This document shows positions 9,140 to 18,541 of a DNA stretch of 64,000 nt, piece after piece. Under the pieces are notes generated by a model. It was not told where the DNA came from. It did no database searches and was given only the letters and a program-made list of their open reading frames with translations. This stretch comes from Duganella qianjiadongensis. GTDB taxonomy: Bacteria > Pseudomonadota > Gammaproteobacteria > Burkholderiales > Burkholderiaceae_D. Position numbers and translations under genes: made by a program. Position 1 is the stretch's first letter; every line of letters begins with the position of its first letter. Location of the stretch: NCBI RefSeq assembly GCF_009857915.1, contig NZ_WWCM01000012.1, positions 1 to 64,000 on the forward strand. Direction: 5' to 3'.

Positions 9140-9985
9140 ATGGCCACGCTCGCATCCCTGATACTGTATCCGGTGAAGTCCTGTGGTGGCCTGTCCTTGC
9201 AGCAGGCCACGCTGACCGTGCAAGGCCTGCAGCATGGCGGCATCGGCGACCGCGAATGGGTGGTGGTCGATGCGGCAGGGATCTGCCTGACCCAGCGCGA
9301 ATATCCGCGCATGTCGCTGATCAAGCCCGCACTGCTGGATGGGCAGCTAGTCCTCAGCGCGCCGGACGCGGAAGCACTGGCGCTGCCGCTGGCGCGTGAC
9401 GCGTCCGCGGCCACGCTGACCGTGCAGGTATGGGACGATCAGGTGCGGGCCAGTGATAGCGGCGAGCAGGCCGCAGCGTGGTTCAGCGCCGTACTGGGCG
9501 TGCCTTGCCGGCTGGCCCGCTTCCATCCGCAGGCCGAGCGTGCCGTGAGCCAGACCTGGAGTGGCGGTATTGCGGCCACCACGCTGTTCTCCGATGGTTA
9601 TCCGCTACTGCTTACCAGCACTGCGTCGCTGGAAGAACTCAATCAGCGCCTGCTGCGTGCAGGCCGCGCCGCGCTGCCCATGAACCGCTTCCGTCCGAAT
9701 GTGGTGGTGGACGGTATCGAAGCGTTCGACGAAGACTATACCGAGACGTTCGCGCTCGGCGAGGCGGTGCTGAAACCCGTCAAACCCTGCCCGCGCTGCC
9801 CTATGCCGTCGGTCGATCAGGACACTGGCGTGGTGGGGCCCGATCCGCTGGACATCATGCAGAGCTTCCGCGCCAAGCCGGAACTCGATGGCGCGCTGTG
9901 CTTCGGGATGAACTGTCTGGTGGTGGCCGGAGCCGGACAGGTCGTCTCGGTAGGGCAGGAAATCGAAGTCACGCTGGCGTTTTAA
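9140..9985 (+). CDS. MOSC domain-containing protein (YcbX-like)
   Basis: A 281-residue protein with an N-terminal MOSC beta-barrel domain (LASLILYPVKSCGGLSLQQA, GDREWVVVD) and a C-terminal MOSC domain. The conserved cysteine lies in KPCPRCPMPSVDQDTG. MOSC proteins are related to the C-terminus of Moco sulfurase and include the reductases YcbX and mARC, which act with a molybdenum cofactor on N-hydroxylated compounds. This one lacks the C-terminal ferredoxin domain of E. coli YcbX, so an electron partner would be separate. AAGG at the preceding stop codon serves as ribosome site. Substrate is unknown. Confidence 0.88.
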   Translation: MATLASLILYPVKSCGGLSLQQATLTVQGLQHGGIGDREWVVVDAAGICLTQREYPRMSLIKPALLDGQLVLSAPDAEALALPLARDASAATLTVQVWDDQVRASDSGEQAAAWFSAVLGVPCRLARFHPQAERAVSQTWSGGIAATTLFSDGYPLLLTSTASLEELNQRLLRAGRAALPMNRFRPNVVVDGIEAFDEDYTETFALGEAVLKPVKPCPRCPMPSVDQDTGVVGPDPLDIMQSFRAKPELDGALCFGMNCLVVAGAGQVVSVGQEIEVTLAF

Positions 9986-10120
9986 ACTGCGGCAGCACGC
10001 CTTTAGCAACCGGCTGGGCATTCCGCCTGCCCGGGCGGTGTTCCCATGCCTTCAGTTGCCATTGAAGCTGCCGCTGAATTTACAAGCGGCAAAACTTGGC
10101 GTAATGTGGCATATGGTAAG

Positions 10121-10140
10121 AAATCAGGCGAAATCAGGCG
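10121..10140 (+). repeat. Two tandem copies of a 10-base unit before the diguanylate cyclase gene
   Basis: AAATCAGGCG occurs twice in a row, ending 13 bases before the cyclase ATG. One-turn spacing could suit a regulator binding one DNA face, or it may be a simple slippage duplication. Confidence 0.8.
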
Positions 10141-10153
10141 AGTGAAGGCATTT

Positions 10154-11341
10154 ATGACGCACACGGCATCCGGCACGTTACGGCCACAGGCTACGCCCGC
10201 TACGGCGGCGGATCTGGCCGCCGAGAACCAGGCGCTGCGCGCGCGTATGGCCTATCTGCTTGAACAGGCGGAGCGCAACCACTCGATCATGACGCGCCAT
10301 CAGGCGTTTGATCTGGAAATTGTCGGCGCTGCTAATTTTCCCGAACTGATAGGCATTATCTTCCGCGTCTTACCGGTTATATCGGAACTCGATTGCGTAA
10401 CTTTAACGCTGCTTGATGAAGATGCCGATATCCGTGAAGTGATGCTCAAGCTCGATGTGGTGTTCGAGGATTTTCCCGGACTGATCTTCGTCGAGGCGGT
10501 CGACGCCATGGGGCTGGAACTGGCGCCGCGCAATGCGCAGGCCGCCGCGCCGCGGCCGCAGCTGGGCATGTACGATGCGCGCCGCCACGGCAGGTCTTTC
10601 CCTCAGGCGCCTGCCGGTCTGCAAAGTGTTGCGCTGGTACCACTGTTGCGCAACAAGCGGATTATCGGCTCGCTTAATCTGGGCAGCTGCGACCCCACCC
10701 GTTTCACTCCTAGTCTGGGCACGGATTTCATCGAACACATGGCGTCCATCATCGCCATCTGTCTGGAAAACGTGATCAGTAACGAGATGCTCAAGTACAT
10801 CGGCCTGACCGATTCGCTGACAGGCGTGTACAACCGCCGCTATATCGACCGCCGCCTGCTGGAAGAAATTGCCCGCGCGCGCCGCCAGCAGTATCCGGTT
10901 TCCTTCATGTACATCGATATCGACCACTTCAAGCGCGTTAATGATACGGTGGGCCATGGCGGCGGCGACGATGTGCTGCGCGAGGTGTCGCGCCGCATCA
11001 AGAACGAGTTGCGCAGCTCCGATGCGCTGGCCCGTTTCGGCGGCGAGGAATTCGTCGTGCTGCTGATCGATGCCGATCTCGATAGCGCCGCTTTCGTGGC
11101 CGAGCGTATCCGTGCCAGCGTGGCGGGCAGCATGATCGCGCTGTCGCAGGAACTGCAACTGTCCGTCACGGTGTCGATCGGGGTGGCCTGTCTGGCGCCG
11201 GGCGAAGCGGAAGGCGATCCTGCCGTTGTGGCGCGCACCTGGGTGGCACAAGCTGATGCCCGCCTGTACGTGGCCAAGGAAAATGGCCGCAACCGTGTGG
11301 TCAGCCGCGACCCCGAGCCGGAACTGCGTAACGTAGGCTAG
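10154..11341 (+). CDS. Diguanylate cyclase with GAF/DUF484-like sensor domain
   Basis: A 395-residue cytoplasmic enzyme making cyclic di-GMP from GTP. A short coiled coil (LAAENQALRARMAYLLEQAE) leads into a GAF/DUF484-like domain at ~60-225, then a GGDEF domain from TDSLTGVYNRRYIDRRLL. The active site is GGEEF, and the product-inhibition site RSSD lies five residues upstream, so feedback inhibition is likely intact. There is no membrane segment. ATG at 10154 has GAAGG six bases upstream. The frame is open further 5', but that stretch crosses the tandem repeat and looks non-coding. The 3' end overlaps the convergent antiporter gene by four bases. Confidence 0.93.
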   Translation: MTHTASGTLRPQATPATAADLAAENQALRARMAYLLEQAERNHSIMTRHQAFDLEIVGAANFPELIGIIFRVLPVISELDCVTLTLLDEDADIREVMLKLDVVFEDFPGLIFVEAVDAMGLELAPRNAQAAAPRPQLGMYDARRHGRSFPQAPAGLQSVALVPLLRNKRIIGSLNLGSCDPTRFTPSLGTDFIEHMASIIAICLENVISNEMLKYIGLTDSLTGVYNRRYIDRRLLEEIARARRQQYPVSFMYIDIDHFKRVNDTVGHGGGDDVLREVSRRIKNELRSSDALARFGGEEFVVLLIDADLDSAAFVAERIRASVAGSMIALSQELQLSVTVSIGVACLAPGEAEGDPAVVARTWVAQADARLYVAKENGRNRVVSRDPEPELRNVG

Positions 11342-13320
11342 CGCCGCAGCTTCTGTTCCGCCTTGTGCACGGCACTCGCCGTGCCGCGCAGGATCACCAC
11401 ATCGCCGGCTTCCAGTTGCAGTTCCGCCGCCACTTCCAGCTGCGCTTTGCCGCGCCGTACGCTGCTCACCACTGCGCCGCTGTTGGCGATGGCGACGCTG
11501 CCCAGCGGCTGGCCCACGCAGCTGGCGCTGCTGGTCAGGGTCACCGAATGCAGCCGTTCCAGATCCGCTTCGTCGCCGCTATCGCTGGCGCCGTGGAAGT
11601 AGCCGCGCAGTGAAGCGTAGCGCGCATCACGCGCCATCTGCACACGGTGCACCACGCGCCGCAGCGGCACACCCAGCATCACCAGCGCGTGCGAAGCCAG
11701 CATCAGGCTGCCTTCCATCAGTTCCGGCACCACTTCGGCGGCACCGGCCTGTTTCAGCCGGTCCAGATCGGTATCGTCGTACGAGCGCACGATCACGGGC
11801 AGGGTAGGGGCCAGTTCATGCACCAGATGCAGTACCTTCAGCGCCGACGGCGTGCTGGCGTAGGTAATCACCACGGCGCTGGCGCGGTAGATACCGGCGG
11901 CCACCAGACTTTCGCGCCGCGCTGCATCGCCGTAGGAAACGTGACGGCCTGCCGTCTGGGCTTCCTGCACCCGTTCCGGATCAAGGTCGAGTGCGTGGTA
12001 ATCGATGTTTTCTTCCGCCAGCAGAGTAGCCAGACTCTGGCCGCTACGGCCGAAGCCGCACACGATCACGTGCTTGTTGGTGGACATGGTGCGGCTGGCG
12101 ATCTTGGTCAGGGCCAGCGACTGCATCATCCACTCGTTGTTGGAGAATTTCAGCACGATCTGGTCGGACTTGGCGATGATGAAGGGCGCCAGCAGCATGG
12201 ATAGCACCATCGAGGCCAGCACCACCTGTATGATGAAGGGGTCTATCAGTTTGCTGCCACCAGCCAGATTGAGCAGGACGAAACCGAATTCACCGGCTTG
12301 CGCCAGCCCCAGACCGATGCGCATGGACACGCCATCGGATGAACCGAACAGTTTGGCCAGTCCGGCGATCAGGGCGAACTTGAGCAGTACCGGCCCGCAC
12401 AGCAGAATCAGCACCAGCCACCAGTGCTGCAGCACCATCTGCACATTGAGCAGCATGCCGATGGTGATGAAGAACAGTCCCAGCAGCACGTCGCGGAAGG
12501 GTTTGATGTCCTCTTCCACCTGATGCTTGTACTCTGTTTCCGAGATCAGCATGCCGGCCACGAAAGCCCCGAGCGCCAGTGACAGGCCGGCCTTTTCCGT
12601 GATCCATGCCGCACCCAGCGTAATCAGCAGCAGGTTCAGCATGAACAGTTCCTGCGAGCGGCGCTTGACCACGATGGTGAACCAGGTGCGCACGATCTTC
12701 TGTCCCACAAACAGCAGCAGGGCCAGCACGATGACGGCTTTCAGGCTGGCCCAGGCCAGCGTTTCTGCCAGTGCGTCGGGGCGCTGGCCCAGCGACGGAA
12801 TCAGGATCAGCAGCGGCACCACGGCCAGATCCTGGAATAGCAGGATGCCGATGATGCGGCGGCCATGTTCGCTTTCCAGTTCCAGCCGCTCGGTCAGCAT
12901 TTTCGACACGATGGCGGTGGACGACATGGCCAGCGCCCCGCCCAGCGCAAACGCGGTCTGCCAGCCGATGTGGATATCGGGCGGCAGCTGGGTGCCGATG
13001 GTCCAGCCGAACAGCATGGTAGCGATGATGGTCAGGCCCACCTGCGCCATGCCCAGTCCGAACACGATGCTGCGCATGGCCATCAGCTTGGGCAGGGAGA
13101 ACTCCAGCCCGATGGAGAACATCAGGAACACCACGCCGAATTCGGCCAGTGCATGGGTGACTTCGCTTTCTTCTGCCAGCCCCAGCGCGTGGGGGCCGAT
13201 CAGGATGCCCACGGCCAGATAGCCGAGCATGGGCGGTAGTTGTAACATACGGAAGGCGACTACGCCGAGGACTGCGCTTCCTAGCAATAAAAGGGTGATT
13301 TCCAGCGGCGTAAACGTCAT
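11338..13320 (-). CDS. CPA2-family monovalent cation/proton antiporter (Kef-type)
   Basis: A 660-residue inner-membrane antiporter or channel exchanging K+ or Na+ for H+. Residues ~1-385 form the Na_H_Exchanger domain with about a dozen hydrophobic segments, starting EITLLLLGSAVLGVVAFRML. A TrkA-N/RCK nucleotide-binding domain starts near residue 410 (HVIVCGFGRSGQSLATLLAEE), and a TrkA-C domain occupies about the last 80 residues (PLGSVAIANSGAVVSSVRRG). KefB/KefC of E. coli have the first two domains and are gated by glutathione adducts; this longer form with a TrkA-C domain is common in betaproteobacteria. The gene is divergent from kdsD across a short promoter region. The ion specificity cannot be told from sequence. 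Confidence 0.93.
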   Translation of the reverse strand: MTFTPLEITLLLLGSAVLGVVAFRMLQLPPMLGYLAVGILIGPHALGLAEESEVTHALAEFGVVFLMFSIGLEFSLPKLMAMRSIVFGLGMAQVGLTIIATMLFGWTIGTQLPPDIHIGWQTAFALGGALAMSSTAIVSKMLTERLELESEHGRRIIGILLFQDLAVVPLLILIPSLGQRPDALAETLAWASLKAVIVLALLLFVGQKIVRTWFTIVVKRRSQELFMLNLLLITLGAAWITEKAGLSLALGAFVAGMLISETEYKHQVEEDIKPFRDVLLGLFFITIGMLLNVQMVLQHWWLVLILLCGPVLLKFALIAGLAKLFGSSDGVSMRIGLGLAQAGEFGFVLLNLAGGSKLIDPFIIQVVLASMVLSMLLAPFIIAKSDQIVLKFSNNEWMMQSLALTKIASRTMSTNKHVIVCGFGRSGQSLATLLAEENIDYHALDLDPERVQEAQTAGRHVSYGDAARRESLVAAGIYRASAVVITYASTPSALKVLHLVHELAPTLPVIVRSYDDTDLDRLKQAGAAEVVPELMEGSLMLASHALVMLGVPLRRVVHRVQMARDARYASLRGYFHGASDSGDEADLERLHSVTLTSSASCVGQPLGSVAIANSGAVVSSVRRGKAQLEVAAELQLEAGDVVILRGTASAVHKAEQKLRR

Positions 13321-13395
13321 GTCAGCTCATTTCTACTCGATTTTGCACTGGCCAGCGGTGGTGCAGTGTTGATTGTTTTCACCTTATGTTTAATC

Positions 13396-13411
13396 TGGCA
13401 AGTTTTTTGCT
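13396..13411 (+). promoter_or_regulatory. Sigma-54-like (-24/-12) promoter of the kdsD-lpt-rpoN operon
   Basis: TGGCAAGTTTTTTGCT matches the sigma-54 consensus TGGCACG-N4-TTGCW at all but one position. The GG and GC pairs have the exact 10-base spacing these promoters need. The predicted start is near 13422, about 38 bases before the kdsD ATG. A TATACT at 13425-13430 could also be a sigma-70 -10 box, though its -35 is poor. The operon encodes sigma-54 itself (rpoN). Confidence 0.5.
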
Positions 13412-13459
13412 TTCCTAATTCGGCTATACTTGGGTGTGAGTGTAACCCATGAAAAAACA

Positions 13460-14458
13460 ATGCTGAAAGCTTTTGACGCAAATCAGGCCGCGCATGCTCT
13501 GCGCCTTGCCCAAGCCACCCTGCAGAACGAGGCGGATGCCATCGCTGCTCTGAACGACCGTCTGGCAGCCGACGATAGCGTCGTGCAGGCCATCGCCCTG
13601 TTGTTGAATTGCAAAGGGCGGGTGGTGGTCTCGGGGATAGGCAAATCCGGCCACATCGGCCGCAAGATCGCCGCCACGCTGGCGTCCACCGGCACGCCGG
13701 CGCTGTTCGTGCATCCGGCCGAAGCCGCGCACGGCGACCTTGGCATGGTGACCGCAGGCGACGTGCTGATCGCTATTTCCTATTCCGGCGAAAGCTCGGA
13801 GCTGATGACCATACTGCCCGTGGTCAAACGCATGGGCACCAGGATCATCGCCATGACGGGCAAGCCCGGTTCCAGTCTGGCCGACATCGCCGACGTGCAC
13901 CTGAACGTCGCCGTGGCCAAGGAAGCCTGCCCGATGAATCTGGCGCCCACCACCTCCACCACCGTCACGCTGGCGCTGGGCGACGCCATCGCTGTGGCCC
14001 TGCTGGATCTGCGCGGCTTCAAGGAAGAAGATTTCGCCCGCTCCCACCCCGGTGGCGCGCTGGGCCGCCGCCTGCTCACGCACGTGCGCGATGTGATGCG
14101 CAGCGGCGACGCCGTGCCGAAAGTGCAGGCTGACGTGAAACTCACCGATGCGCTGCTGGAAATTACCCAGAAGGGCATGGGCATGACGGCCATCGTCGAT
14201 GGCGATAACCGTCCGGTGGGCGTGTTCACCGACGGCGACCTGCGCCGCATGATAGAAAAAGTACAGGATTTCAGCAAAGTGGTGATCGGCGATGTGATGC
14301 ATGCCAACCCGCGCACCATCGCGCCGGAGAAAATGGCCGTCGATGCTGTGGCGGTGATGGAAGAATTCCGCATCAACCAGATGCTGGTGACGGATGCCGA
14401 CGGCAAGCTGGTGGGCGCGTTGCACATCCATGACCTGACCCGCGCCAAGGTGATCTGA
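13460..14458 (+). CDS. kdsD: Arabinose-5-phosphate isomerase
   Basis: KdsD converts ribulose-5-phosphate to arabinose-5-phosphate, the first step toward Kdo of lipopolysaccharide. The 332-residue length is typical. An SIS domain at ~40-185 contains GRVVVSGIGKSGHIGRKIAATLASTG-type sugar-phosphate contacts, SYSGESSEL and the loop SHPGGALGRRLL. Two CBS domains follow (VMRSGDAVPKV and VMHANPRTIAPEKM). ATG at 13460 is chosen; an upstream in-frame TTG at 13430 falls in the promoter. A five-codon open frame (MKKQC, 13449-13466) overlaps the start. The stop overlaps the kdsC start by one base. This is the first gene of an operon running to hpf. Confidence 0.96.
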   Translation: MLKAFDANQAAHALRLAQATLQNEADAIAALNDRLAADDSVVQAIALLLNCKGRVVVSGIGKSGHIGRKIAATLASTGTPALFVHPAEAAHGDLGMVTAGDVLIAISYSGESSELMTILPVVKRMGTRIIAMTGKPGSSLADIADVHLNVAVAKEACPMNLAPTTSTTVTLALGDAIAVALLDLRGFKEEDFARSHPGGALGRRLLTHVRDVMRSGDAVPKVQADVKLTDALLEITQKGMGMTAIVDGDNRPVGVFTDGDLRRMIEKVQDFSKVVIGDVMHANPRTIAPEKMAVDAVAVMEEFRINQMLVTDADGKLVGALHIHDLTRAKVI

Positions 14459-14985
14459 TGAATCCTAGCGTACTGGAACGGGCCGCCCGCATCAAGCTGA
14501 TGATCTTCGACGTCGATGGCGTGCTGACCGATGGCAGCCTGCATTACGGCGCCGATGGCGAAGCCCTGAAAACCTTCAATGTGCAGGATGGTCTGGGCAT
14601 CAAGCTGCTGCAGGAATCGGGCGTGCAGACCGCCATCATCAGCGCGCGCACTTCGCAGCAGGTGATACGCCGTGCCGCCGATCTCGGTATCAGCCATCTG
14701 CATCAGGGCGGCCATGACAAGCTCGCGCCTTTCCACGCTCTGCTGGAAAAGACCGGGCTGACGGCCGAGCAGGTAGGCTTTATCGGCGACGATGTGGTCG
14801 ATCTGCCCATCCTGAGCCGTGTCGGGCTGGCCGTGGCCGTGCCGAATGGCCGCGCCGAAGTGCTGAGCCGCGCCCACCACGTCACCGCCGCCCACGGCGG
14901 CCGTGGCGCCGTGCGCGAAGTGTGCGAACTGCTGATGCAGGCGCAGGGCAGCTACCAGCGCGTGATGGCGCAGTTTCTGGTGTAA
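14458..14985 (+). CDS. kdsC: Kdo-8-phosphate phosphatase
   Basis: KdsC is a HAD-family phosphatase that dephosphorylates Kdo-8-phosphate before CMP-Kdo synthesis. The 175-residue protein shows DVDGVLTDG (nucleophile Asp), ISARTS, the lysine in GGHDKL, and GDDVVDLPIL with the metal-binding aspartates. There is no cap domain, as usual for this tetrameric C0-type subfamily. Its start overlaps the kdsD stop (TGATG), so translation is probably coupled. Confidence 0.96.
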   Translation: MNPSVLERAARIKLMIFDVDGVLTDGSLHYGADGEALKTFNVQDGLGIKLLQESGVQTAIISARTSQQVIRRAADLGISHLHQGGHDKLAPFHALLEKTGLTAEQVGFIGDDVVDLPILSRVGLAVAVPNGRAEVLSRAHHVTAAHGGRGAVREVCELLMQAQGSYQRVMAQFLV

Positions 14986-14997
14986 TGGAGTGCGAGC

Positions 14998-15591
14998 ATG
15001 CGTAAAAGAACCGCCCATCGCTGGCAATTGACGCTGATCATGCTGGTCGGCGTATTTGTCGCTGTTGGCAGCTTCTGGCTGGTGCAGGTGGTGAATCAGG
15101 CCGGGCAGGACGAACAGACGGATCCCTACCGCAACGAGCCCGATTACATCATCGATCGTTTCAGTCTGGTGCGCATGAATCAGGCGGGCAAGCCGGCCTA
15201 CATCGTCTCCGGTGACAAGCTCACCCACCGTCCCGTGGATGACGCGTCGGATATCGAAAAACCGTATGTGCACAGCCTGTCGGGCGATCAGCCGCCCATG
15301 CAGATGCATGCACAGACTGCTTTGATCGATCAGGGCAATACGCGCGTGCAGCTTTCCGGTAAGGTCGACGTACTGCGTCCTGCTACCGAGCAGGCTCCCG
15401 TGCTGCACCTGACCACCCCGACGTTGACCGTGTATCCGGACGAAGAAAGAATGGAAACTGCCGCCGCTGTGGCTTTGCAACTTGGACAGTCCAGCGCGAG
15501 CGGCGTGGGCATGAAAGCAAACAATGCCACGCGCGAAGTGCAGCTGGGCGGTCGTGGACAATTACTGTTACCACCACGTGCAGCGCACTAA
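14998..15591 (+). CDS. lptC: LPS export protein LptC
   Basis: LptC is a bitopic inner-membrane protein that passes lipopolysaccharide from LptB2FG to the periplasmic bridge protein LptA. The 197-residue protein has one N-terminal membrane segment (residues ~10-30, LTLIMLVGVFVAVGSFWLVQ). The rest is a periplasmic beta-jellyroll: VSGDKLTHRPVDD, AQTALIDQGNTRVQLSGKVD and TVYPDEERMET. It starts 12 bases after kdsC and is followed by lptA. It is weakly conserved as a family, but the gene order makes the call firm. Confidence 0.93.
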   Translation: MRKRTAHRWQLTLIMLVGVFVAVGSFWLVQVVNQAGQDEQTDPYRNEPDYIIDRFSLVRMNQAGKPAYIVSGDKLTHRPVDDASDIEKPYVHSLSGDQPPMQMHAQTALIDQGNTRVQLSGKVDVLRPATEQAPVLHLTTPTLTVYPDEERMETAAAVALQLGQSSASGVGMKANNATREVQLGGRGQLLLPPRAAH

Positions 15592-15622
15592 GCGTTCCGT
15601 GGATGCTAACGAAAGGATAGAG

Positions 15623-16219
15623 ATGATGAAGAAACTGATGCTGGCAGTGGCCTTGTGCTGCCTCGGACTGGGTGTGGCGCAGGCGGAAAAAGCCGATGCC
15701 TCCAAGCCCACCAAGATCGACTACGACGATCTGCAGATCGATGATGTGAAACAGATCAAGACCCTGCTGGGCAATGTGGTGCTGACCCGTGGCACGCTGC
15801 TGATGAAGTCGCCGAAAGCCGTGGTCACCACCGATCCCGAAGGCTATAACTTCGTGGTGCTGACCAGCACGCCCGGCACGCCTGCCACCTTCCGCCAGAA
15901 GCGCGACGGTGCCGGCGAGCAGTGGGTGGAAGGCGAGGCCGAGCGCATCGAATACAGCGACAAGACCGATCTGGTGAAGCTGTTCTCCAAGGCCAAGATC
16001 CGCCGTCTGGAGGCGGGCCGCCTGAGCGATGAAGTCGATGGCGAATTCATTTCCTACGACAGCCGCAAAGAACAGTTTGCCGTGAAAAACAGCGTGACGG
16101 GTGAAAGCAAGCCCGGCGCCGGTCGCGGCACCATGGTGATCCAGCCGGTGCAGCGCGGACCGGCCGCCACCACGGCAGCGGCGCCAGCGGCCTCCGTTCC
16201 ACCTGTACCGGGAAAATAA
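15623..16219 (+). CDS. lptA: LPS transport periplasmic protein LptA
   Basis: LptA forms the periplasmic filament that carries lipopolysaccharide from LptC to LptD. The 198-residue precursor has a signal peptide (KKLMLAVALCCLGLGVAQA, residues ~3-21) and then an OstA-type beta-jellyroll with LLGNVVLTRGTLLMKSPKAVV. The C-terminus is Ala/Pro-rich and likely disordered. The chosen ATG has AAGGA seven bases upstream. An earlier in-frame ATG at 15524 lies within lptC and is unlikely. Confidence 0.94.
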   Translation: MMKKLMLAVALCCLGLGVAQAEKADASKPTKIDYDDLQIDDVKQIKTLLGNVVLTRGTLLMKSPKAVVTTDPEGYNFVVLTSTPGTPATFRQKRDGAGEQWVEGEAERIEYSDKTDLVKLFSKAKIRRLEAGRLSDEVDGEFISYDSRKEQFAVKNSVTGESKPGAGRGTMVIQPVQRGPAATTAAAPAASVPPVPGK

Positions 16220-16221
16220 GC

Positions 16222-16974
16222 ATGACGACTTCCTGCGGTAGCACCCTGATCGTCAAGGGTTTGCAAAAGACTTACGGCAAGCGCCAGGTAGTCCACGATG
16301 TATCGCTGCAGGTGGCCTGCGGCGAAGTGGTGGGGCTGCTGGGGCCTAACGGCGCCGGCAAGACCACCTCGTTCTACATGATCGTGGGGCTGGTGCCGTC
16401 GGATGCGGGCAGCATCGATATCAGCGGTACCGATATTTCCAGCCTGCCCATCCACCGGCGCGCTGCGCTGGGCCTGTCCTATCTGCCGCAGGAAGCCTCC
16501 GTATTCCGCAAACTCACGGTGGAGGAGAACATCCGCGCCGTGCTGGAAATCCAGAAAGTAGACGGCAAGTCTTTATCCAAGGCTGCCATTGATGAACGGC
16601 TCAATACCCTGCTGGCCGATTTGCAAATCGAAAAGCTGCGCGAAAATCCCGCCCTGTCGCTCTCGGGCGGCGAACGGCGCCGGGTGGAAATCGCGCGTGC
16701 ACTGGCGACCAATCCCCGCTTCGTGCTGCTGGACGAACCATTCGCCGGGGTCGACCCGATAGCCGTGATCGAGATCCAGCGCATTGTGCGCTTCCTCAAA
16801 GAACGTGGCATCGGCGTCCTCATTACCGATCACAATGTGCGCGAAACGCTAGGCATTTGCGACCGCGCGTATATCATCAACCAGGGCACGGTACTGGCTT
16901 CGGGCCGACCGGACGACATCATCGCCAACGAGTCGGTACGCCGCGTGTATCTGGGTGAACACTTCCGAATGTAA
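16222..16974 (+). CDS. lptB: LPS export ABC transporter ATP-binding protein
   Basis: LptB is the ATPase of LptB2FG, driving extraction of lipopolysaccharide from the inner membrane. The 250-residue protein has Walker [11 protein letters not shown]-loop YLPQEASVF, signature LSGGERRR, Walker [15 protein letters not shown] and the switch histidine in TDHNV. It lies two bases after lptA and 14 before rpoN, the standard arrangement in proteobacteria. Confidence 0.98.
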   Translation: MTTSCGSTLIVKGLQKTYGKRQVVHDVSLQVACGEVVGLLGPNGAGKTTSFYMIVGLVPSDAGSIDISGTDISSLPIHRRAALGLSYLPQEASVFRKLTVEENIRAVLEIQKVDGKSLSKAAIDERLNTLLADLQIEKLRENPALSLSGGERRRVEIARALATNPRFVLLDEPFAGVDPIAVIEIQRIVRFLKERGIGVLITDHNVRETLGICDRAYIINQGTVLASGRPDDIIANESVRRVYLGEHFRM

Positions 16975-16988
16975 GCCACCTAAGCCTC

Positions 16989-18467
16989 ATGAAACAGTCT
17001 TTGCAACTGCGCACTTCGCAACATCTGGCGCTGACACCCCAGCTACAGCAGTCGATCCGGCTGCTGCAGTTGTCCACGCTGGAATTGCATCAGGAACTGG
17101 AACAGCTACTGACCGACAATCCGCTGCTGGAACGGCTCGACGATCCGCTCGACCGTTCGCTGCGCCTGTTATCCGATGGCGCCATCAGCCAGCCAGCCAC
17201 GTCGAACGAAGCGGGCGCCGATATTCCGCCCGGCCAGAGCGAGGCCGCACCGGCCGAGGCCGATGGCTATGATGGTCCTGCCGCCGACACGGAAAGCACC
17301 AGCAGCGATGCCGATGTGGACTGGAGCGATGCTGGCCGCAGCAAGGCGCCCGACGATGAAGATGCCCGTCCACAACTGGAGGCGAGCCACTGCACGCTGC
17401 GCGACCACTTGCTGGAACAGATGCGCGTGCTGGTGCTGGAACAGCGCGACCGCGCGCTGGTCGAACTGATCATCGACGCGCTGGACGAGAACGGCTACCT
17501 GGAAGAGTCGCTGGAAGAAATCCATGCGCGCATTCCGGAAGAACTCGAAGTCGAACTCGACGAATTGCAGACCGCCTTAACTTTACTGCAAAGTTTCGAT
17601 CCGCTCGGCGTAGGGGCGCGCAACGCTTCCGAGTGCCTGGCGCTGCAAATCAAGCGTTTACCGGCAATTCCGTTGGTTACGCGCCGCATGGCGCTAGCAA
17701 TTGTTGAAAATCATTTGAACTGGTTTGCCCAGCGCGATTTCAACAAATTAAAGAAAGCCTTGCTGTGTGACGAGGAGGATTTGCGCGAAGCACAAACCGT
17801 GATCCGCCAGTGCAATCCCCACCCCGGCGCCGCCTTTGCCGCCGACACCTCGGACTATGTGGTGCCCGACGTGATCGTGAAAAAATCGCGCAACGGCTGG
17901 CAAGTGAGCCTGAATAACGATGTCATGCCGCGATTGCGCGTCAACGCCATGTACGCCAACCTGCTCAAGCAGGGCAAGGGCGAGAGCGCGATGGGTGCGC
18001 AGCTGCAGGAAGCCAAGTGGCTGATCAAGAATATGCGGCAGCGTTTCGAGACAATTTTGCGCGTTGCACAAGCGATCGTGGAACGGCAAAAGAACTTTTT
18101 CTCCCATGGCGCGGTTGCCATGAGACCCCTTGTGCTGCGCGAAATAGCTGATACACTAGGTCTACACGAGAGCACTATTTCTCGCGTAACAACTCAAAAA
18201 TATATGCTGACCCCGCACGGCATGTTTGAGCTGAAATATTTCTTTGGTAGCCATGTCGCCACCGAAGCGGGAGGGGAAGCAAGTTCGACGGCGATACGCG
18301 CACTCATCGTGCAATTGACAGGAGCAGAAGACCCGAAAAACCCTTTATCTGACAGTAAGATTGCGGACATGCTAGGCGAACAAGGCATGGTCATTGCGCG
18401 ACGCACTGTTGCCAAATACCGGGAAGCTTTGAAAATCCCGCCAGTCAGTCTCCGCAAGTCTTTGTAG
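16989..18467 (+). CDS. rpoN: RNA polymerase sigma-54 factor
   Basis: Sigma-54 directs RNA polymerase to -24/-12 promoters and needs an ATP-driven enhancer-binding protein. The 492-residue protein has the Gln/Leu-rich activator region at 1-50 ([15 protein letters not shown]), an acidic region II (~55-120, [10 protein letters not shown]), the core-binding domain, the HTH ([15 protein letters not shown]) and the RpoN box [10 protein letters not shown] near the C-terminus. All parts needed for function are present. It is cotranscribed with the lpt genes. A sigma-54-like promoter lies in front of the operon, so autoregulation is possible. Confidence 0.98.
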   Translation: MKQSLQLRTSQHLALTPQLQQSIRLLQLSTLELHQELEQLLTDNPLLERLDDPLDRSLRLLSDGAISQPATSNEAGADIPPGQSEAAPAEADGYDGPAADTESTSSDADVDWSDAGRSKAPDDEDARPQLEASHCTLRDHLLEQMRVLVLEQRDRALVELIIDALDENGYLEESLEEIHARIPEELEVELDELQTALTLLQSFDPLGVGARNASECLALQIKRLPAIPLVTRRMALAIVENHLNWFAQRDFNKLKKALLCDEEDLREAQTVIRQCNPHPGAAFAADTSDYVVPDVIVKKSRNGWQVSLNNDVMPRLRVNAMYANLLKQGKGESAMGAQLQEAKWLIKNMRQRFETILRVAQAIVERQKNFFSHGAVAMRPLVLREIADTLGLHESTISRVTTQKYMLTPHGMFELKYFFGSHVATEAGGEASSTAIRALIVQLTGAEDPKNPLSDSKIADMLGEQGMVIARRTVAKYREALKIPPVSLRKSL

Positions 18468-18541
18468 TTATCTGGTTCCTGTGCGCCCGGCAGCAATGGG
18501 CAGCGCACTAACCGCCAGTAACATCATCTTTAGGAGTGTGT

